A stretch of 8,575 nucleotides of DNA, from assembly GCA_025999775.1 (NCBI GenBank), contig BNXT01000044.1:1-8575 (forward strand), given 5' to 3'. The notes beneath the pieces were generated by a model, which saw nothing but the letters and a program-made list of their open reading frames with translations, was not told where the DNA came from and ran no database searches. The translations under genes and the position numbers were made by a program. Below, piece after piece: positions 1 to 6,560 of the stretch; the stretch's first letter is position 1; every line of letters starts with the position of its first letter. Origin of the DNA: Bacteroidia bacterium. Its GTDB lineage: Bacteria; Bacteroidota; Bacteroidia; Bacteroidales; P3.

Positions 1-612
1 TCGGCGTATATTGATTATTCAATGTCGGTCATTGTTTCACGTGCGTTGCCTGATGTGCGTGATGGTTTGAAGCCTGTGCATCGTCGTATCTTATTTGGAA
101 TGAATGAAATGGGCGTTACTTCGCGAGGTTCGCATAAGAAATCGGCACGTATCGTTGGTGATGTACTCGGTAAGTACCATCCACACGGCGATTCTTCCGT
201 TTATGAAGCGATGGTACGTATGGCACAAAACTGGTCAATGCGCTATCCCTTTGTGGACGGGCAGGGTAATTTTGGGTCTATGGATCAAGATTCGGCGGCA
301 GCCATGCGTTATACCGAAGCACGTATGCGTAAAATCGCTGAGGCGATGCTTGAGGATATAGATAAGGACACGATAGACTTCCAGTTGAATTTTGATGATA
401 GCTTGAATGAACCTACGGTACTCCCTGCGAAGATACCTAATCTATTAGTGAATGGCAGTTCCGGTATCGCTGTGGGTATGGCTACGAATATGGCGCCTCA
501 TAACTTAGGAGAGGTCTTGGAAGGTATCATTGCTTACATTGACAACCGAGAGATTAGCATTGAGGAGCTGATGATAAACTCACCGATGATGTCGAAATGG
601 ATGCCGATTTAG
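1..612 (+). CDS. gyrA: DNA gyrase subunit A, N-terminal fragment (5' end outside the window, 3' body lost)
   Basis: GyrA is the DNA-cleaving subunit of gyrase, which introduces negative supercoils using ATP hydrolysed by GyrB. The frame is open from base 1 ([12 protein letters not shown]...), so the ATG at 22 is internal and roughly the first 20 residues lie outside the window. Visible hallmarks are [16 protein letters not shown], the quinolone-region motif [17 protein letters not shown] (codons 172-222) and the catalytic tyrosine in AMRYTEAR (Tyr codon 310-312), followed by [22 protein letters not shown]. The position equivalent to E. coli Ser83 is Ser (193-195) and that of Asp87 is Glu, a common susceptible-type pattern. 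Homology stops at IEELM (571-573); the expected PDFPTGG segment is absent and the frame ends at TAG 610-612. A normal GyrA is about 800-880 residues, so the rest of the cleavage domain, coiled coil and DNA-wrapping domain are missing. As read, the product could not be a working gyrase. A deletion or an assembly join is the likely cause. Confidence 0.93.
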   Translation, partial: SAYIDYSMSVIVSRALPDVRDGLKPVHRRILFGMNEMGVTSRGSHKKSARIVGDVLGKYHPHGDSSVYEAMVRMAQNWSMRYPFVDGQGNFGSMDQDSAAAMRYTEARMRKIAEAMLEDIDKDTIDFQLNFDDSLNEPTVLPAKIPNLLVNGSSGIAVGMATNMAPHNLGEVLEGIIAYIDNREISIEELMINSPMMSKWMPI

Positions 613-668
613 GCGATGGAGACTATACCGGCGATAGCGCTAAGGCGGATGTTGATGAGGATTTATAG
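564..668 (+). pseudogene. gyrA: Probable out-of-frame remnant of the gyrA C-terminal acidic tail
   Basis: In the frame whose codons begin at positions divisible by 3, the sequence after about 564 reads [18 protein letters not shown] and continues GDYTGDSAK...DVDEDL to a TAG at 666-668, only 36 nt before clpC. Highly acidic, Asp/Glu-rich tails are typical of GyrA C-termini, and the stop sits where a normal gyrA stop would be expected ahead of the next gene. The simplest reading is that the gyrA head (to about 570) and tail (from about 570) were joined after loss of roughly 600 codons, with a frame change. The tail is too short and too biased for secure homology, so identity as GyrA is inferred from composition and position. 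Confidence 0.6.
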
Positions 669-690
669 GTGTATCCTGCACCAATTCAAA

Positions 691-698
691 AGAAAGGG
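691..698 (+). promoter_or_regulatory. Purine-rich possible ribosome-binding site of clpC
   Basis: The bases AGAAAGGG end 6 nt before the ATG at 705, a suitable spacing for a Shine-Dalgarno-like site. It supports 705 as the start, as does the Clp N-domain beginning immediately ([13 protein letters not shown]). Bacteroidota often initiate without strong Shine-Dalgarno pairing, so its importance is uncertain. No convincing Bacteroidota promoter (TAnnTTTG) was seen in the 36-nt gap after the gyrA tail, so clpC may be transcribed from upstream. Confidence 0.35.
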
Positions 699-704
699 TA
701 AATA

Positions 705-3236
705 ATGATTGCAAACTACAGTCCAAGACTTAAAAGTGTCATGCGTTACAGCAGAGAAGAAGCTGGACGATTAAACAACGAATCAGTGGATATTGAGCAT
801 CTTATGCTTGGTATTCTACGGGAAGGCCAAGGTAAAACAATTGCGATATTACAGCGTTTTGTCGATCTGAAAGCTTTTAAAGGGACTATTGATGGACATC
901 TGTCACAACGAGTACGTCAGGTACCACTGTCTAATAAGCAACAAATTAACGATATTGTTTTGGGTATCACGACGGAGCAAGCTATCAATAGGATGTATTT
1001 AGTTGCCAAACAATTACAATCCGATACCGTCCGTACGGAGCATCTGTTCCTGTCTATTTTGAAAAAAGAAGATGGGTTTGTAGCAAGATTGCTTGCCGAG
1101 CGCAGTCCTCTCAATTATGATCGTTTTGTCGATGAGTTACAGCAAGACACTGCAATTGATACGAGTAAGATAGACGATTATGTGGATCCTCATGCAGTCT
1201 ATATGGGTGACCTGCCACCGGAACGTGAACCTTTACAAGCCAAGACTGCTGCGGTTGGACGTTCTAAGACACCTGTCTTGGATAATTACGGGCGCGACCT
1301 CACCTACGCCGCCGAAGAAGGGCGGTTAGACCCCATTGTGGGACGCCAACTCGAATTGGAACGCATCGCCCAAATACTCACCCGCCGAAAGAAAAATAAT
1401 CCTATTCTTATTGGCGAACCGGGGGTTGGAAAATCCGCTATTGCAGAGGGTTTGGCGTTACGTATTGTACAACGTCAAGTGCCTCATAATTTACTTGATA
1501 AACGCGTATTCTCATTAGATTTAGCGATGGTAGTATCTGGTACCAAGTATCGCGGACAGTTTGAAGAACGTATGAAAGCTATTTTGAACGAACTTAATAA
1601 GAATACCGATGTGATCATCTTCATTGACGAGATTCACACGCTCATCGGCGCCGGCAATCCAAGCGGGTCTATGGATGCCTCCAACATGTTCAAACCGGCT
1701 TTAGCACGGGGCGAACTGCAATGTATTGGCGCTACAACATTGGATGAATATCGCAATAACATTGAGAAAGACGGCGCTTTGGAACGTCGATTTCAAAAAA
1801 TCATGATTGACCCTACAACACCCGAAGAAACCATCGAAATTCTCAATAATATCAAGATTAAGTACGAAGACCACCATTTAGTTACTTACACGCCGGAAGC
1901 CATAAAAGCCTGTGTTTATTACACTAATCGCTATATTCCGGATCGTTTTTTACCGGATAAAGCTATTGATGCATTGGACGAAGCCGGCGCTCGCGTGCAT
2001 ATCACTAATATGGATATTCCGGAAGCTATTATTCATTTAGAAGAGGAAATTGAGGTCGTCAAGAAACGTAAAACCGAACGTGCCGAAGAACAGAAATACG
2101 AAGAAGCGACCCAACTGCGCGATGAAGAGCAGTCGCTCAGAGAAAAATTGACGATAGCTAAAAAAGAGTGGGAAAAAGAAGCTAATATCCATCGTATTAC
2201 GGTTACCGATGAGGATATTGCCGCCGTAGTCTCGATGATGTCGGGCATCCCTATTCAACGTGTATCGCAGGATGAGGGGCAACGCTTGCGCAATATGGAG
2301 TCTCAACTACGAGACAACGTCATCGGGCAAGAGAATGCTGTGAATAAAATCATCAAAGCGATCCGCCGCAATCGTGCCGGTATCAAAGACCCAAATAAAC
2401 CTATCGGGAACTTCATTTTCTTAGGTCCTACCGGTGTTGGTAAGACGCATTTAGCCAAGATGTTGGCTAAATTTATGTTTGATTCCGAGTCGGCGCTCGT
2501 TCGTATTGACATGAGTGAATACATGGAGAAATTTGCGGTTTCACGCCTCATTGGCGCTCCCCCCGGCTACGTTGGACATGAGGAAGGCGGGCAACTCACC
2601 GAACGCGTGCGACGAAAACCGTATTCCATCGTCTTGTTGGATGAAATCGAAAAAGCGCATCCCGACATATTTAACATCCTACTTCAAATGTTGGACGAGG
2701 GACAATTAACGGATAGTTTGGGACGTAAAGTGGATTTTCGGAATACCGTGATCATCATGACATCCAACGTTGGCACACGCCAACTTAAAGACTTCGGACA
2801 AAGTATAGGCTTTAGTACAATCGCTAAAGAAGCCGGTAAAGCAAGCCAAACGCAACATTTGCTGGATAGCGCTCTCAAAAAAACGTTCTCTCCCGAATTT
2901 TTGAACCGTATTGACGACGTGATCATCTTCAATGCTCTGGAACGTAAGGATATTCACAAGATCATTGATATTGAATTGGCACAGCTATATAGTCGTACAA
3001 AGAGCCTGAATGTCAAACTACAGATCACGGATCAAGCCAAAGACTTCATCGTTGATAAGGCTTGGAATCCCGAATTAGGCGCTCGTCCACTCAAACGAGC
3101 TATCCAAAATCACATCGAAGACCCTATTGCCGAAGAAATTATCCTTGATAGTTTTAATGAGGGCACGAATCTCATCGTGAACGTTTCGGAAGATGGCGAA
3201 AAATTGGAGGTTAAGAACAACGCGACCAACGCATGA
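705..3236 (+). CDS. clpC: ATP-dependent Clp protease ATP-binding subunit ClpC (AAA+ unfoldase)
   Basis: An 843-residue class I Clp/Hsp100 ATPase. Such hexamers unfold substrate proteins and thread them into the ClpP peptidase chamber in the cytoplasm. Domains in order: double Clp-N repeat (about 1-150); AAA1 with Walker A GEPGVGKS (237-244), Walker B VIIFIDE (303-309) and arginine finger region LERRF (359-363); a short coiled middle domain (about 440-495) containing the UVR-like stretch [15 protein letters not shown] that marks ClpC rather than ClpA or ClpB; AAA2 with Walker A GPTGVGKT (574-581), Walker B IVLLDE (642-647) and sensor-2 GARPLKR (792-798). A ClpP-docking tripeptide IGF is at 701-703, so the protein should partner ClpP and not act as a pure disaggregase. 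Length is normal and no key residue is missing. It follows the gyrA remnant by 36 nt, and its TGA overlaps the next gene's ATG. No adaptor gene is visible in the window. Confidence 0.97.
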   Translation: MIANYSPRLKSVMRYSREEAGRLNNESVDIEHLMLGILREGQGKTIAILQRFVDLKAFKGTIDGHLSQRVRQVPLSNKQQINDIVLGITTEQAINRMYLVAKQLQSDTVRTEHLFLSILKKEDGFVARLLAERSPLNYDRFVDELQQDTAIDTSKIDDYVDPHAVYMGDLPPEREPLQAKTAAVGRSKTPVLDNYGRDLTYAAEEGRLDPIVGRQLELERIAQILTRRKKNNPILIGEPGVGKSAIAEGLALRIVQRQVPHNLLDKRVFSLDLAMVVSGTKYRGQFEERMKAILNELNKNTDVIIFIDEIHTLIGAGNPSGSMDASNMFKPALARGELQCIGATTLDEYRNNIEKDGALERRFQKIMIDPTTPEETIEILNNIKIKYEDHHLVTYTPEAIKACVYYTNRYIPDRFLPDKAIDALDEAGARVHITNMDIPEAIIHLEEEIEVVKKRKTERAEEQKYEEATQLRDEEQSLREKLTIAKKEWEKEANIHRITVTDEDIAAVVSMMSGIPIQRVSQDEGQRLRNMESQLRDNVIGQENAVNKIIKAIRRNRAGIKDPNKPIGNFIFLGPTGVGKTHLAKMLAKFMFDSESALVRIDMSEYMEKFAVSRLIGAPPGYVGHEEGGQLTERVRRKPYSIVLLDEIEKAHPDIFNILLQMLDEGQLTDSLGRKVDFRNTVIIMTSNVGTRQLKDFGQSIGFSTIAKEAGKASQTQHLLDSALKKTFSPEFLNRIDDVIIFNALERKDIHKIIDIELAQLYSRTKSLNVKLQITDQAKDFIVDKAWNPELGARPLKRAIQNHIEDPIAEEIILDSFNEGTNLIVNVSEDGEKLEVKNNATNA

Positions 3237-4036
3237 CGAAAATCGTTACGTTTCTGTCCCTGTTCTTTTTGGGGTTTTGTGTTAATATGTTGCTTGTCGG
3301 TATGGGGTTTAATGTTTATGTTAACAACGTACTCAGTCAACTGTGTACATGGTTTTTGCCCGCTTGTGGTTATTTAGTTATTACACATCAACAGCCAATA
3401 CACTACCTCAAACTTGACCGTTTTACGTCAACGAAAACAATACTTTGGTCGCTGGCATTTGTAGTTACTATTTACGTGGTTTTAGACCGCTTAGACTATT
3501 GGAATCAACAAATCGTTTTACCGGACAGTTTGCATGTATTTCGAGAGTTGGAGGACAAATCTATTGATCTGATACGTCAACTTTTGGGTACGGACACGTC
3601 CCTATCGAATTTCATGCGGAGTTTGTTCTTAATGGCTGTACTACCTGCCCTTTGTGAGGAGATTTTTTTTAGAGGGGTTATTCAAAATGCGTTATTGCAC
3701 AAAACGCGCCGCACGCACTTGGCTATATGGCTTGCAGCACTGATATTCAGCGCTATACACCTTCAATTTTATGGATTTTTCTCGCGTTGGCTATTAGGCG
3801 CAATGTTGGGGTATCTGTATGTGTTTACCCAATCACTGTGGATACCAATTATCGTACATTTTCTCAATAATGCCATCACCGTTATCGTCTATTTTATTTA
3901 TCTCAATCAATGGTTACCCATTGACGATCCGTTTTCAGTAAGCACACCTGTTTTTCCAATCTATATCACTTTATTAGGATGTGCGTTGAGTGTCTATCTG
4001 ATGGTACGAATGGCGCCAAAACTAAATAATGAATAA
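3233..4036 (+). CDS. CPBP-family intramembrane glutamic/metalloprotease (CAAX-protease/Abi type)
   Basis: A 267-residue, strongly hydrophobic protein with about eight predicted membrane segments (near 5-25, 35-52, 70-85, 128-141, 163-180, 186-199, 203-223 and 242-260). It carries the three CPBP signature motifs in order: EEIFFR (142-147, the EExxxR motif), FSAIH (172-176, the FxxxH motif) and HFLNN (209-213, the HxxxN motif). These form the intramembrane active site in eukaryotic Rce1 and related bacterial proteases. Bacterial members act in varied roles, including peptide maturation and bacteriocin self-immunity, and many have no known substrate; none can be assigned here. The start ATG (3233-3235) overlaps the clpC stop as ATGA, implying translational coupling. 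A GGAGG at 3206-3210 is too far upstream to be its ribosome-binding site. Pairing with clpC hints at a shared proteostasis role, but that is inference. Confidence 0.92.
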   Translation: MTKIVTFLSLFFLGFCVNMLLVGMGFNVYVNNVLSQLCTWFLPACGYLVITHQQPIHYLKLDRFTSTKTILWSLAFVVTIYVVLDRLDYWNQQIVLPDSLHVFRELEDKSIDLIRQLLGTDTSLSNFMRSLFLMAVLPALCEEIFFRGVIQNALLHKTRRTHLAIWLAALIFSAIHLQFYGFFSRWLLGAMLGYLYVFTQSLWIPIIVHFLNNAITVIVYFIYLNQWLPIDDPFSVSTPVFPIYITLLGCALSVYLMVRMAPKLNNE

Positions 4037-4048
4037 TGGATGTCTTTT

Positions 4049-4085
4049 ATCTGCGAAAATCTGTCTAATCTGCGTTATCTGCGTG
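4049..4085. repeat. Degenerate 9-10-bp tandem repeat (ATCTGCGTT type)
   Basis: Four consecutive units: ATCTGCGAAA, ATCTGTCTA, ATCTGCGTT and ATCTGCGTG. It begins 12 nt after the CPBP stop codon. I have an impression of similar strings recurring between genes in environmental bacterial genomes, but cannot verify it here. No coding function is apparent. Confidence 0.75.
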
Positions 4086-4119
4086 CTCTCCACACCCAAT
4101 TCTCAATTGTCTGAACCTT

Positions 4120-4154
4120 GATTTTCATAAGATTACAAAGATTAACAAGATTGG
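4120..4154. repeat. Degenerate AAGATTAAC-type tandem repeat
   Basis: After GATTTTCATA the units AAGATTAC, AAAGATTAAC and AAGATTGG follow one another with a period near 9. It resembles AT-rich intergenic repeats in other genomes, but its genomic copy number cannot be judged from one window. Confidence 0.6.
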
Positions 4155-4210
4155 AATAATGAATAATGTGGGGGATTTTCTACATTTCTAAATTCCTAAA
4201 TTTTTCAATT

Positions 4211-4238
4211 CCACACTCCACATTCCACATTCCACGCT
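4211..4238. repeat. Heptanucleotide tandem array, 4 units (CCACAYT)
   Basis: Four exact-length heptamers: CCACACT, CCACATT, CCACATT and CCACGCT, directly followed by CAATTAACG and the GC-rich hairpin. This is one of seven heptamer tracts in the window, all with period 7 but different unit sequences. Confidence 0.85.
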
Positions 4239-4250
4239 CAATTAACGAAA

Positions 4251-4269
4251 GGGCGGGCAAACCCTGCTC
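4251..4269. terminator. Weak GC-rich hairpin in the convergent spacer
   Basis: GGGCGGG (4251-4257) faces CCTGCTC (4263-4269) across CAAAC. It is a decayed copy of the perfect hairpin at 6536-6554. The two changes give G-U pairs in a + strand transcript but C-A mismatches in a - strand transcript, so it would work better for the clpC/CPBP operon than for the LRR gene. There is no clean T tract, only T-rich heptamers, so a terminator role is tentative. Confidence 0.3.
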
Positions 4270-4275
4270 CTACTG

Positions 4276-4303
4276 TTCATTATTCATTGTTCATTATTCA
4301 TTA
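4276..4303. repeat. Heptanucleotide tandem array, 4 units (TTCATTR), ending in the LRR stop codon
   Basis: Units are TTCATTA, TTCATTG, TTCATTA and TTCATTA. The last three bases (4301-4303, TTA) are the TAA stop codon of the - strand LRR gene. The same four-unit layout, with one base changed, ends in the stop of the second LRR gene at 6561-6588. Confidence 0.9.
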
Positions 4304-6292
4304 TTTTTTCACCACCTTCGCTGTCCTATTCCCTATTTTCAGAATGTACTCACCTGCGGGCAAATGCGAAATATCAATGGTGATGTTGCCACCTTGTAAG
4401 GGCAAGGCGCGCCTTGCCCCTACAAGAACGCCATTCACGTTATAAATCTCCACTCTCAATTCTCCATTCTCCATTCTCCATTTTCCATTCTCAACTCTCA
4501 ACTCTCCATTAACTACGGGGTTGGGATAGACCACTAACGCCGTCGTGTTGGAAATCACGCTGTTGGTGGTAGGGATTGTATCTTCTTTTTCCAATATCGT
4601 ACCAAAATATTTCCACACATCGGCGGCTTGGTAGGCAGCCAACGAGCCGGCAGGAACGAAGAGGGTATCACTGCTTATGGGGACATTGGTAAATACATCG
4701 CTTGTAATGGTTTGCGGTACAGGATTCAGATTAGTAACACTCGTCAAACCGCTACATTCAGAAAACGCACCATCCCCGATGCTCGTTACACTGTTCGGTA
4801 TCTCTACACTCGTCAGACCGCTACAAAGATAAAACGCAGCTTCCCCGATGCTCGTTATACTGTTCGGTATCTCTACACTCGTCAAGCCGCTACATCCTGC
4901 AAACACATAACTCCCGATGCTCGTTACACTATTCGGTATTGTTATACTCGTCAACCCGCTACATACTGCAAATGCCTCCTCCCCAATGCTCATTACACTA
5001 TTCGGTATTGTTAAACTGCCCGTCAACCCGATACAGTAAGCAAACGCAGCCTCCTCGATGCTCGTTACACTATTTGGTATCGTAAAAGCGCCCGTTTTAC
5101 CTATAGGATAGACTATAAGCGTATCCTTTGCTTTGCTATATAATACGCCGTTCTCAGATGAATAACGTGTATTTCCACTTCCTACGTTAAATGAAGTCAA
5201 ACTGCTACAGTACCTAAACGCCAGCCTCCCGATGCTCGTTACACTATTCGGGATTGATATACTCGTCAGTCCGCTGCAATCATAAAAAGTAGTATTTCCA
5301 ATGCTCGTTACATTATTCCCTATCGTTACACTCATCAATCCGCTACAGGCAAGAAACGCAGCTTCCCCGATGCTCGTTACACTATTCGGTATCTCTACAC
5401 TCGTCAAGCCGCTACATCCAGAAAACGCACCATACCTGATGCTCGTTACACTATTCCCTATAGTTACACTCGTCAAACCGATACATCCATTAAACGTACC
5501 ATCCCCGATGCTCGTTACACTATTTCCTATCGTTACACTCGTCAATCCGCTACAGTAAAGAAACGCATAATTCCCGACGCTCGTTACACTGTTCGGTATC
5601 TCTACACTCGTCAAGCCGCTACAGTAAAGAAACGCATAATTCCCGACGCTCGTTACACTATTCGGTATCTCTACACTCGTCAAGCCGCTACATCCAGAAA
5701 ACGCACCATACCTGATGCTCGTTACACTATTCCCTATAGTTACACTCGTCAAACCGATACATCCATTAAACGTACCATCCCCGATGCTCGTTACACTATT
5801 TCCTATCGTTACACTCGTCAATCCGCTACAGTAAAGAAACGCATAATTCCCGACGCTCGTTACACTGTTCGGTATCTCTACACTCGTCAAGCCGCTACAG
5901 TAAAGAAACGCATAATTCCCGACGCTCGTTACACTGTTCGGTATCTCTACATTCGTCAACCCGCTACAATTCTGAAACGCATAATCCCCGATGCTCGTTA
6001 CACTATTCGGTATCTCTACACTCGTCAAGCCGCTACAATAATAAAACGCCCACTCCCCGATGCTCGTTACACCCGATTGTATGATTACTGTTTTAACGGA
6101 TGACCTCACAGAATACCATGGAACTGCTGACGTTGATGACCAATTTCCCATTGCCCCTGTGCCACTAATCGTTAAAGTGTCATTGCTCAGGGTAGCCGTT
6201 ACATCAGTGGAAATCGGCGTACCGATGTCCCAGGTTTGGGCAAAGGCGCTCATGGAGAGCGCTATTGCGATAATTGTTAATAGTTTTTTCAT
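4301..6292 (-). CDS. Secreted BspA-like leucine-rich-repeat protein with T9SS type A sorting domain
   Basis: A complete 663-residue surface or secreted protein. Layout: Sec signal peptide (MKKLLTIIAIALSMSAFA, cleavage near 18-19); an N-terminal cap (about 20-65) with the TLTISGTGAM and PWY motifs usual in this family; about 17 LRR_5/BspA repeats of 23 residues (about 66-520; consensus CSGLTSVEIPNSVTSIG..AF); one longer unit (about 370-405) with NGVLYSKAKDTLIVYPIGKTG; a post-repeat module with LFVPAGSLAAYQAADVWK (about 543-560); and a C-terminal sorting domain (589-663, YPNPVVNGEL to KVVKK). T9SS substrates with such domains cross the outer membrane, lose the domain and are usually anchored to surface lipopolysaccharide. 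BspA relatives bind host or bacterial surfaces, but the ligand here is unknown. The ATG at 6292 is supported by the signal peptide; no Shine-Dalgarno is evident. Residues about 120-307 contain an exact duplication, and the CTD linker is a heptamer minisatellite. Confidence 0.95.
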   Translation of the reverse strand: MKKLLTIIAIALSMSAFAQTWDIGTPISTDVTATLSNDTLTISGTGAMGNWSSTSAVPWYSVRSSVKTVIIQSGVTSIGEWAFYYCSGLTSVEIPNSVTSIGDYAFQNCSGLTNVEIPNSVTSVGNYAFLYCSGLTSVEIPNSVTSVGNYAFLYCSGLTSVTIGNSVTSIGDGTFNGCIGLTSVTIGNSVTSIRYGAFSGCSGLTSVEIPNSVTSVGNYAFLYCSGLTSVEIPNSVTSVGNYAFLYCSGLTSVTIGNSVTSIGDGTFNGCIGLTSVTIGNSVTSIRYGAFSGCSGLTSVEIPNSVTSIGEAAFLACSGLMSVTIGNNVTSIGNTTFYDCSGLTSISIPNSVTSIGRLAFRYCSSLTSFNVGSGNTRYSSENGVLYSKAKDTLIVYPIGKTGAFTIPNSVTSIEEAAFAYCIGLTGSLTIPNSVMSIGEEAFAVCSGLTSITIPNSVTSIGSYVFAGCSGLTSVEIPNSITSIGEAAFYLCSGLTSVEIPNSVTSIGDGAFSECSGLTSVTNLNPVPQTITSDVFTNVPISSDTLFVPAGSLAAYQAADVWKYFGTILEKEDTIPTTNSVISNTTALVVYPNPVVNGELRVENGKWRMENGELRVEIYNVNGVLVGARRALPLQGGNITIDISHLPAGEYILKIGNRTAKVVKK
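4393..4426. repeat. 34-bp coding palindrome inside the sorting domain, copy 1
   Basis: The core GGCAAGGCGCGCCTTGCC (4401-4418) is a perfect spacerless palindrome. It extends to 17-bp arms (CTTGTAAG... to ...CCTACAAG) with a single mismatched pair (4399/4420). On the - strand it is translated in frame as about LVGARRALPLQ, between the IYNVNG and GGNITIDISHLPAGEYILKI parts of the T9SS domain. The 3' end of the mRNA would form a very stable hairpin here. Confidence 0.9.
4447..4509 (-). repeat. Coding heptanucleotide array, 9 units (ATGGAGA type), in the linker of the T9SS domain
   Basis: On the + strand the units read TCTCCAC, TCTCAAT, TCTCCAT x3, TTTCCAT, TCTCAAC x2 and TCTCCAT, exactly 63 nt. 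Because three heptamers make 21 nt, translation gives a heptapeptide repeat: NGELRVE, NGKWRME, NGELRVE. A change in unit number not divisible by three would shift frame. Reading on from the array, the other two frames meet TAA or TGA within about five codons, which would remove the rest of the sorting domain. Confidence 0.92.
4733..6100 (-). repeat. 69-bp LRR-encoding repeat array of the complete LRR gene
   Basis: About 17 direct repeats of 69 nt encode the 23-residue BspA units; one unit is expanded to about 58 residues. The recurring + strand string GATGCTCGTTACACTATTC encodes NSVTSI in reverse. Neighbouring units are close to identical at DNA level, showing recent homogenisation. The apparent open frames on the opposite strand are side effects of this periodicity. 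Confidence 0.92.
5372..5935 (-). repeat. Perfect tandem duplication of a 276-bp block (four LRR units)
   Basis: Bases 5372-5659 are identical to 5648-5935: 288 matching bases at an offset of 276, with no differences. The period equals 4 x 69 nt (92 codons), so frame and LRR phase are kept. The first mismatches are 5371/5647 on one side and 5660/5936 on the other. It encodes residues about 120-307, where the order AFLYC, AFLYC, TFNGC, AFSGC occurs twice. Confidence 0.95.
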
Positions 6293-6342
6293 GATTATAG
6301 GATTAGGTTAATATTCATTCATTGTTTATTATGACAAGTCTT

Positions 6343-6436
6343 CAACCCACTATGGGGTTGCAGAGGGGAAGATGCCTTATACCCCGTACTGCGCTCCGCT
6401 TGTACGAGGTTATCGAAATTTAACGCCTTCCGGCGT
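6343..6436. repeat. Three consecutive hairpins, possible REP-like element
   Basis: Hairpin 1: CAACCC (6343-6348) with GGGTTG (6355-6360). Hairpin 2: ACCCCGTAC (6381-6389) with GTACGAGGT (6402-6410), one mismatch, around a 12-nt loop. Hairpin 3: ACGCC (6423-6427), TTCC loop, GGCGT (6432-6436). The compact series of short GC-rich stem-loops resembles repetitive extragenic palindromes. It lies 50-145 nt upstream of the LRR start codon at 6292, so it could also fold in that gene's leader RNA. Only one copy is present in the window. Confidence 0.55.
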
Positions 6437-6489
6437 AACAGACGGAAGCAAAATTGTATAATATCGTTGAATTTTGGCGGTTGCCCTAG

Positions 6490-6526
6490 TTCATTATTCA
6501 TTATTCTGTTCATTCTCAATTCTCAA
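6490..6526. repeat. Short heptamer tracts (TTCATTA x2, then TTCTCAA x2)
   Basis: TTCATTA occupies 6490-6496 and 6497-6503; after a 9-nt gap TTCTCAA occupies 6513-6519 and 6520-6526. The second unit type closely resembles the coding TCTCAAT/TCTCAAC heptamers of the LRR linkers, linking the non-coding and coding arrays. Confidence 0.75.
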
Positions 6527-6535
6527 TTAACGAAA

Positions 6536-6554
6536 GGGCGGGCAAACCCCGCCC
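6536..6554 (-). terminator. GC-rich hairpin, possible terminator of the upstream LRR gene
   Basis: GGGCGGG (6536-6542) and CCCGCCC (6548-6554) form a perfect 7-bp stem with a 5-nt loop. In the - strand transcript it lies 31 nt after the stop codon and is followed by UUUCGUUAAUUG, a short and imperfect U tract. It is part of the duplicated module, so it may instead be a dispersed repeat. Confidence 0.4.
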
Positions 6555-6560
6555 CTACTG

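Larger units (their letters stand above)
4037..4300. other. Convergent intergenic spacer made of short-period repeats, no gene
   Basis: This 264-nt spacer lies between the 3' ends of the CPBP gene (+) and the LRR gene (-). I see no supported protein or RNA gene in it. It is a mosaic: an ATCTGCG 9-mer repeat, an AAGATTAAC-type repeat, a CCACAYT heptamer array, a GC-rich hairpin and a TTCATTR heptamer array. The few open frames here translate only repeat sequence. Confidence 0.85.
4237..4441. repeat. Long direct repeat, copy 1 (T9SS sorting-domain module plus 3' flank)
   Basis: This stretch aligns without gaps to 6522-6726 (offset 2285) with 6 mismatches in 205 bases. It covers about 64 nt of 3' flank (hairpin and TTCATTR heptamers) and the last 47 codons of the LRR gene, including the coding palindrome. 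Identity resumes after the variable heptamer tract: 4484-4528 equals 6760-6804 exactly (45 nt). Confidence 0.95.

Noticed and set aside
172..222. Quinolone-resistance mutation in gyrA
   Set aside because: The Ser83 equivalent is Ser and the Asp87 equivalent is Glu, a natural variant in many susceptible bacteria; the gene copy is also broken.
4628..5014. Open frame of 128 codons on the + strand (TRQTATF..PDARYTVRYLY repeats)
   Set aside because: It is the antisense reading of the 69-bp LRR repeats; the periodicity keeps the frame open. The - strand frame has a signal peptide, family motifs and a sorting domain.
5301..5558. + strand open frame with MLVTLFPIVTLV repeats, and similar ones at 7568-7804 and 8203-8499
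   Set aside because: Shadows of the LRR arrays on the opposite strand, with no independent start signal or domain.
4733..6100. Regular 69-bp repeats considered as a CRISPR array
   Set aside because: Repeats are contiguous and coding, with a 23-residue LRR consensus; there are no unique spacers and no cas genes.
6443..6465. TATAAT-like string on the + strand near GTATAATATCG
   Set aside because: It points to no + strand gene, and Bacteroidota promoters use TAnnTTTG; AT-rich chance match.
6319..6519. - strand open frame of 66 codons in the spacer between the LRR genes
   Set aside because: It covers the hairpin element and simple repeats, with no recognisable protein features or good start context.
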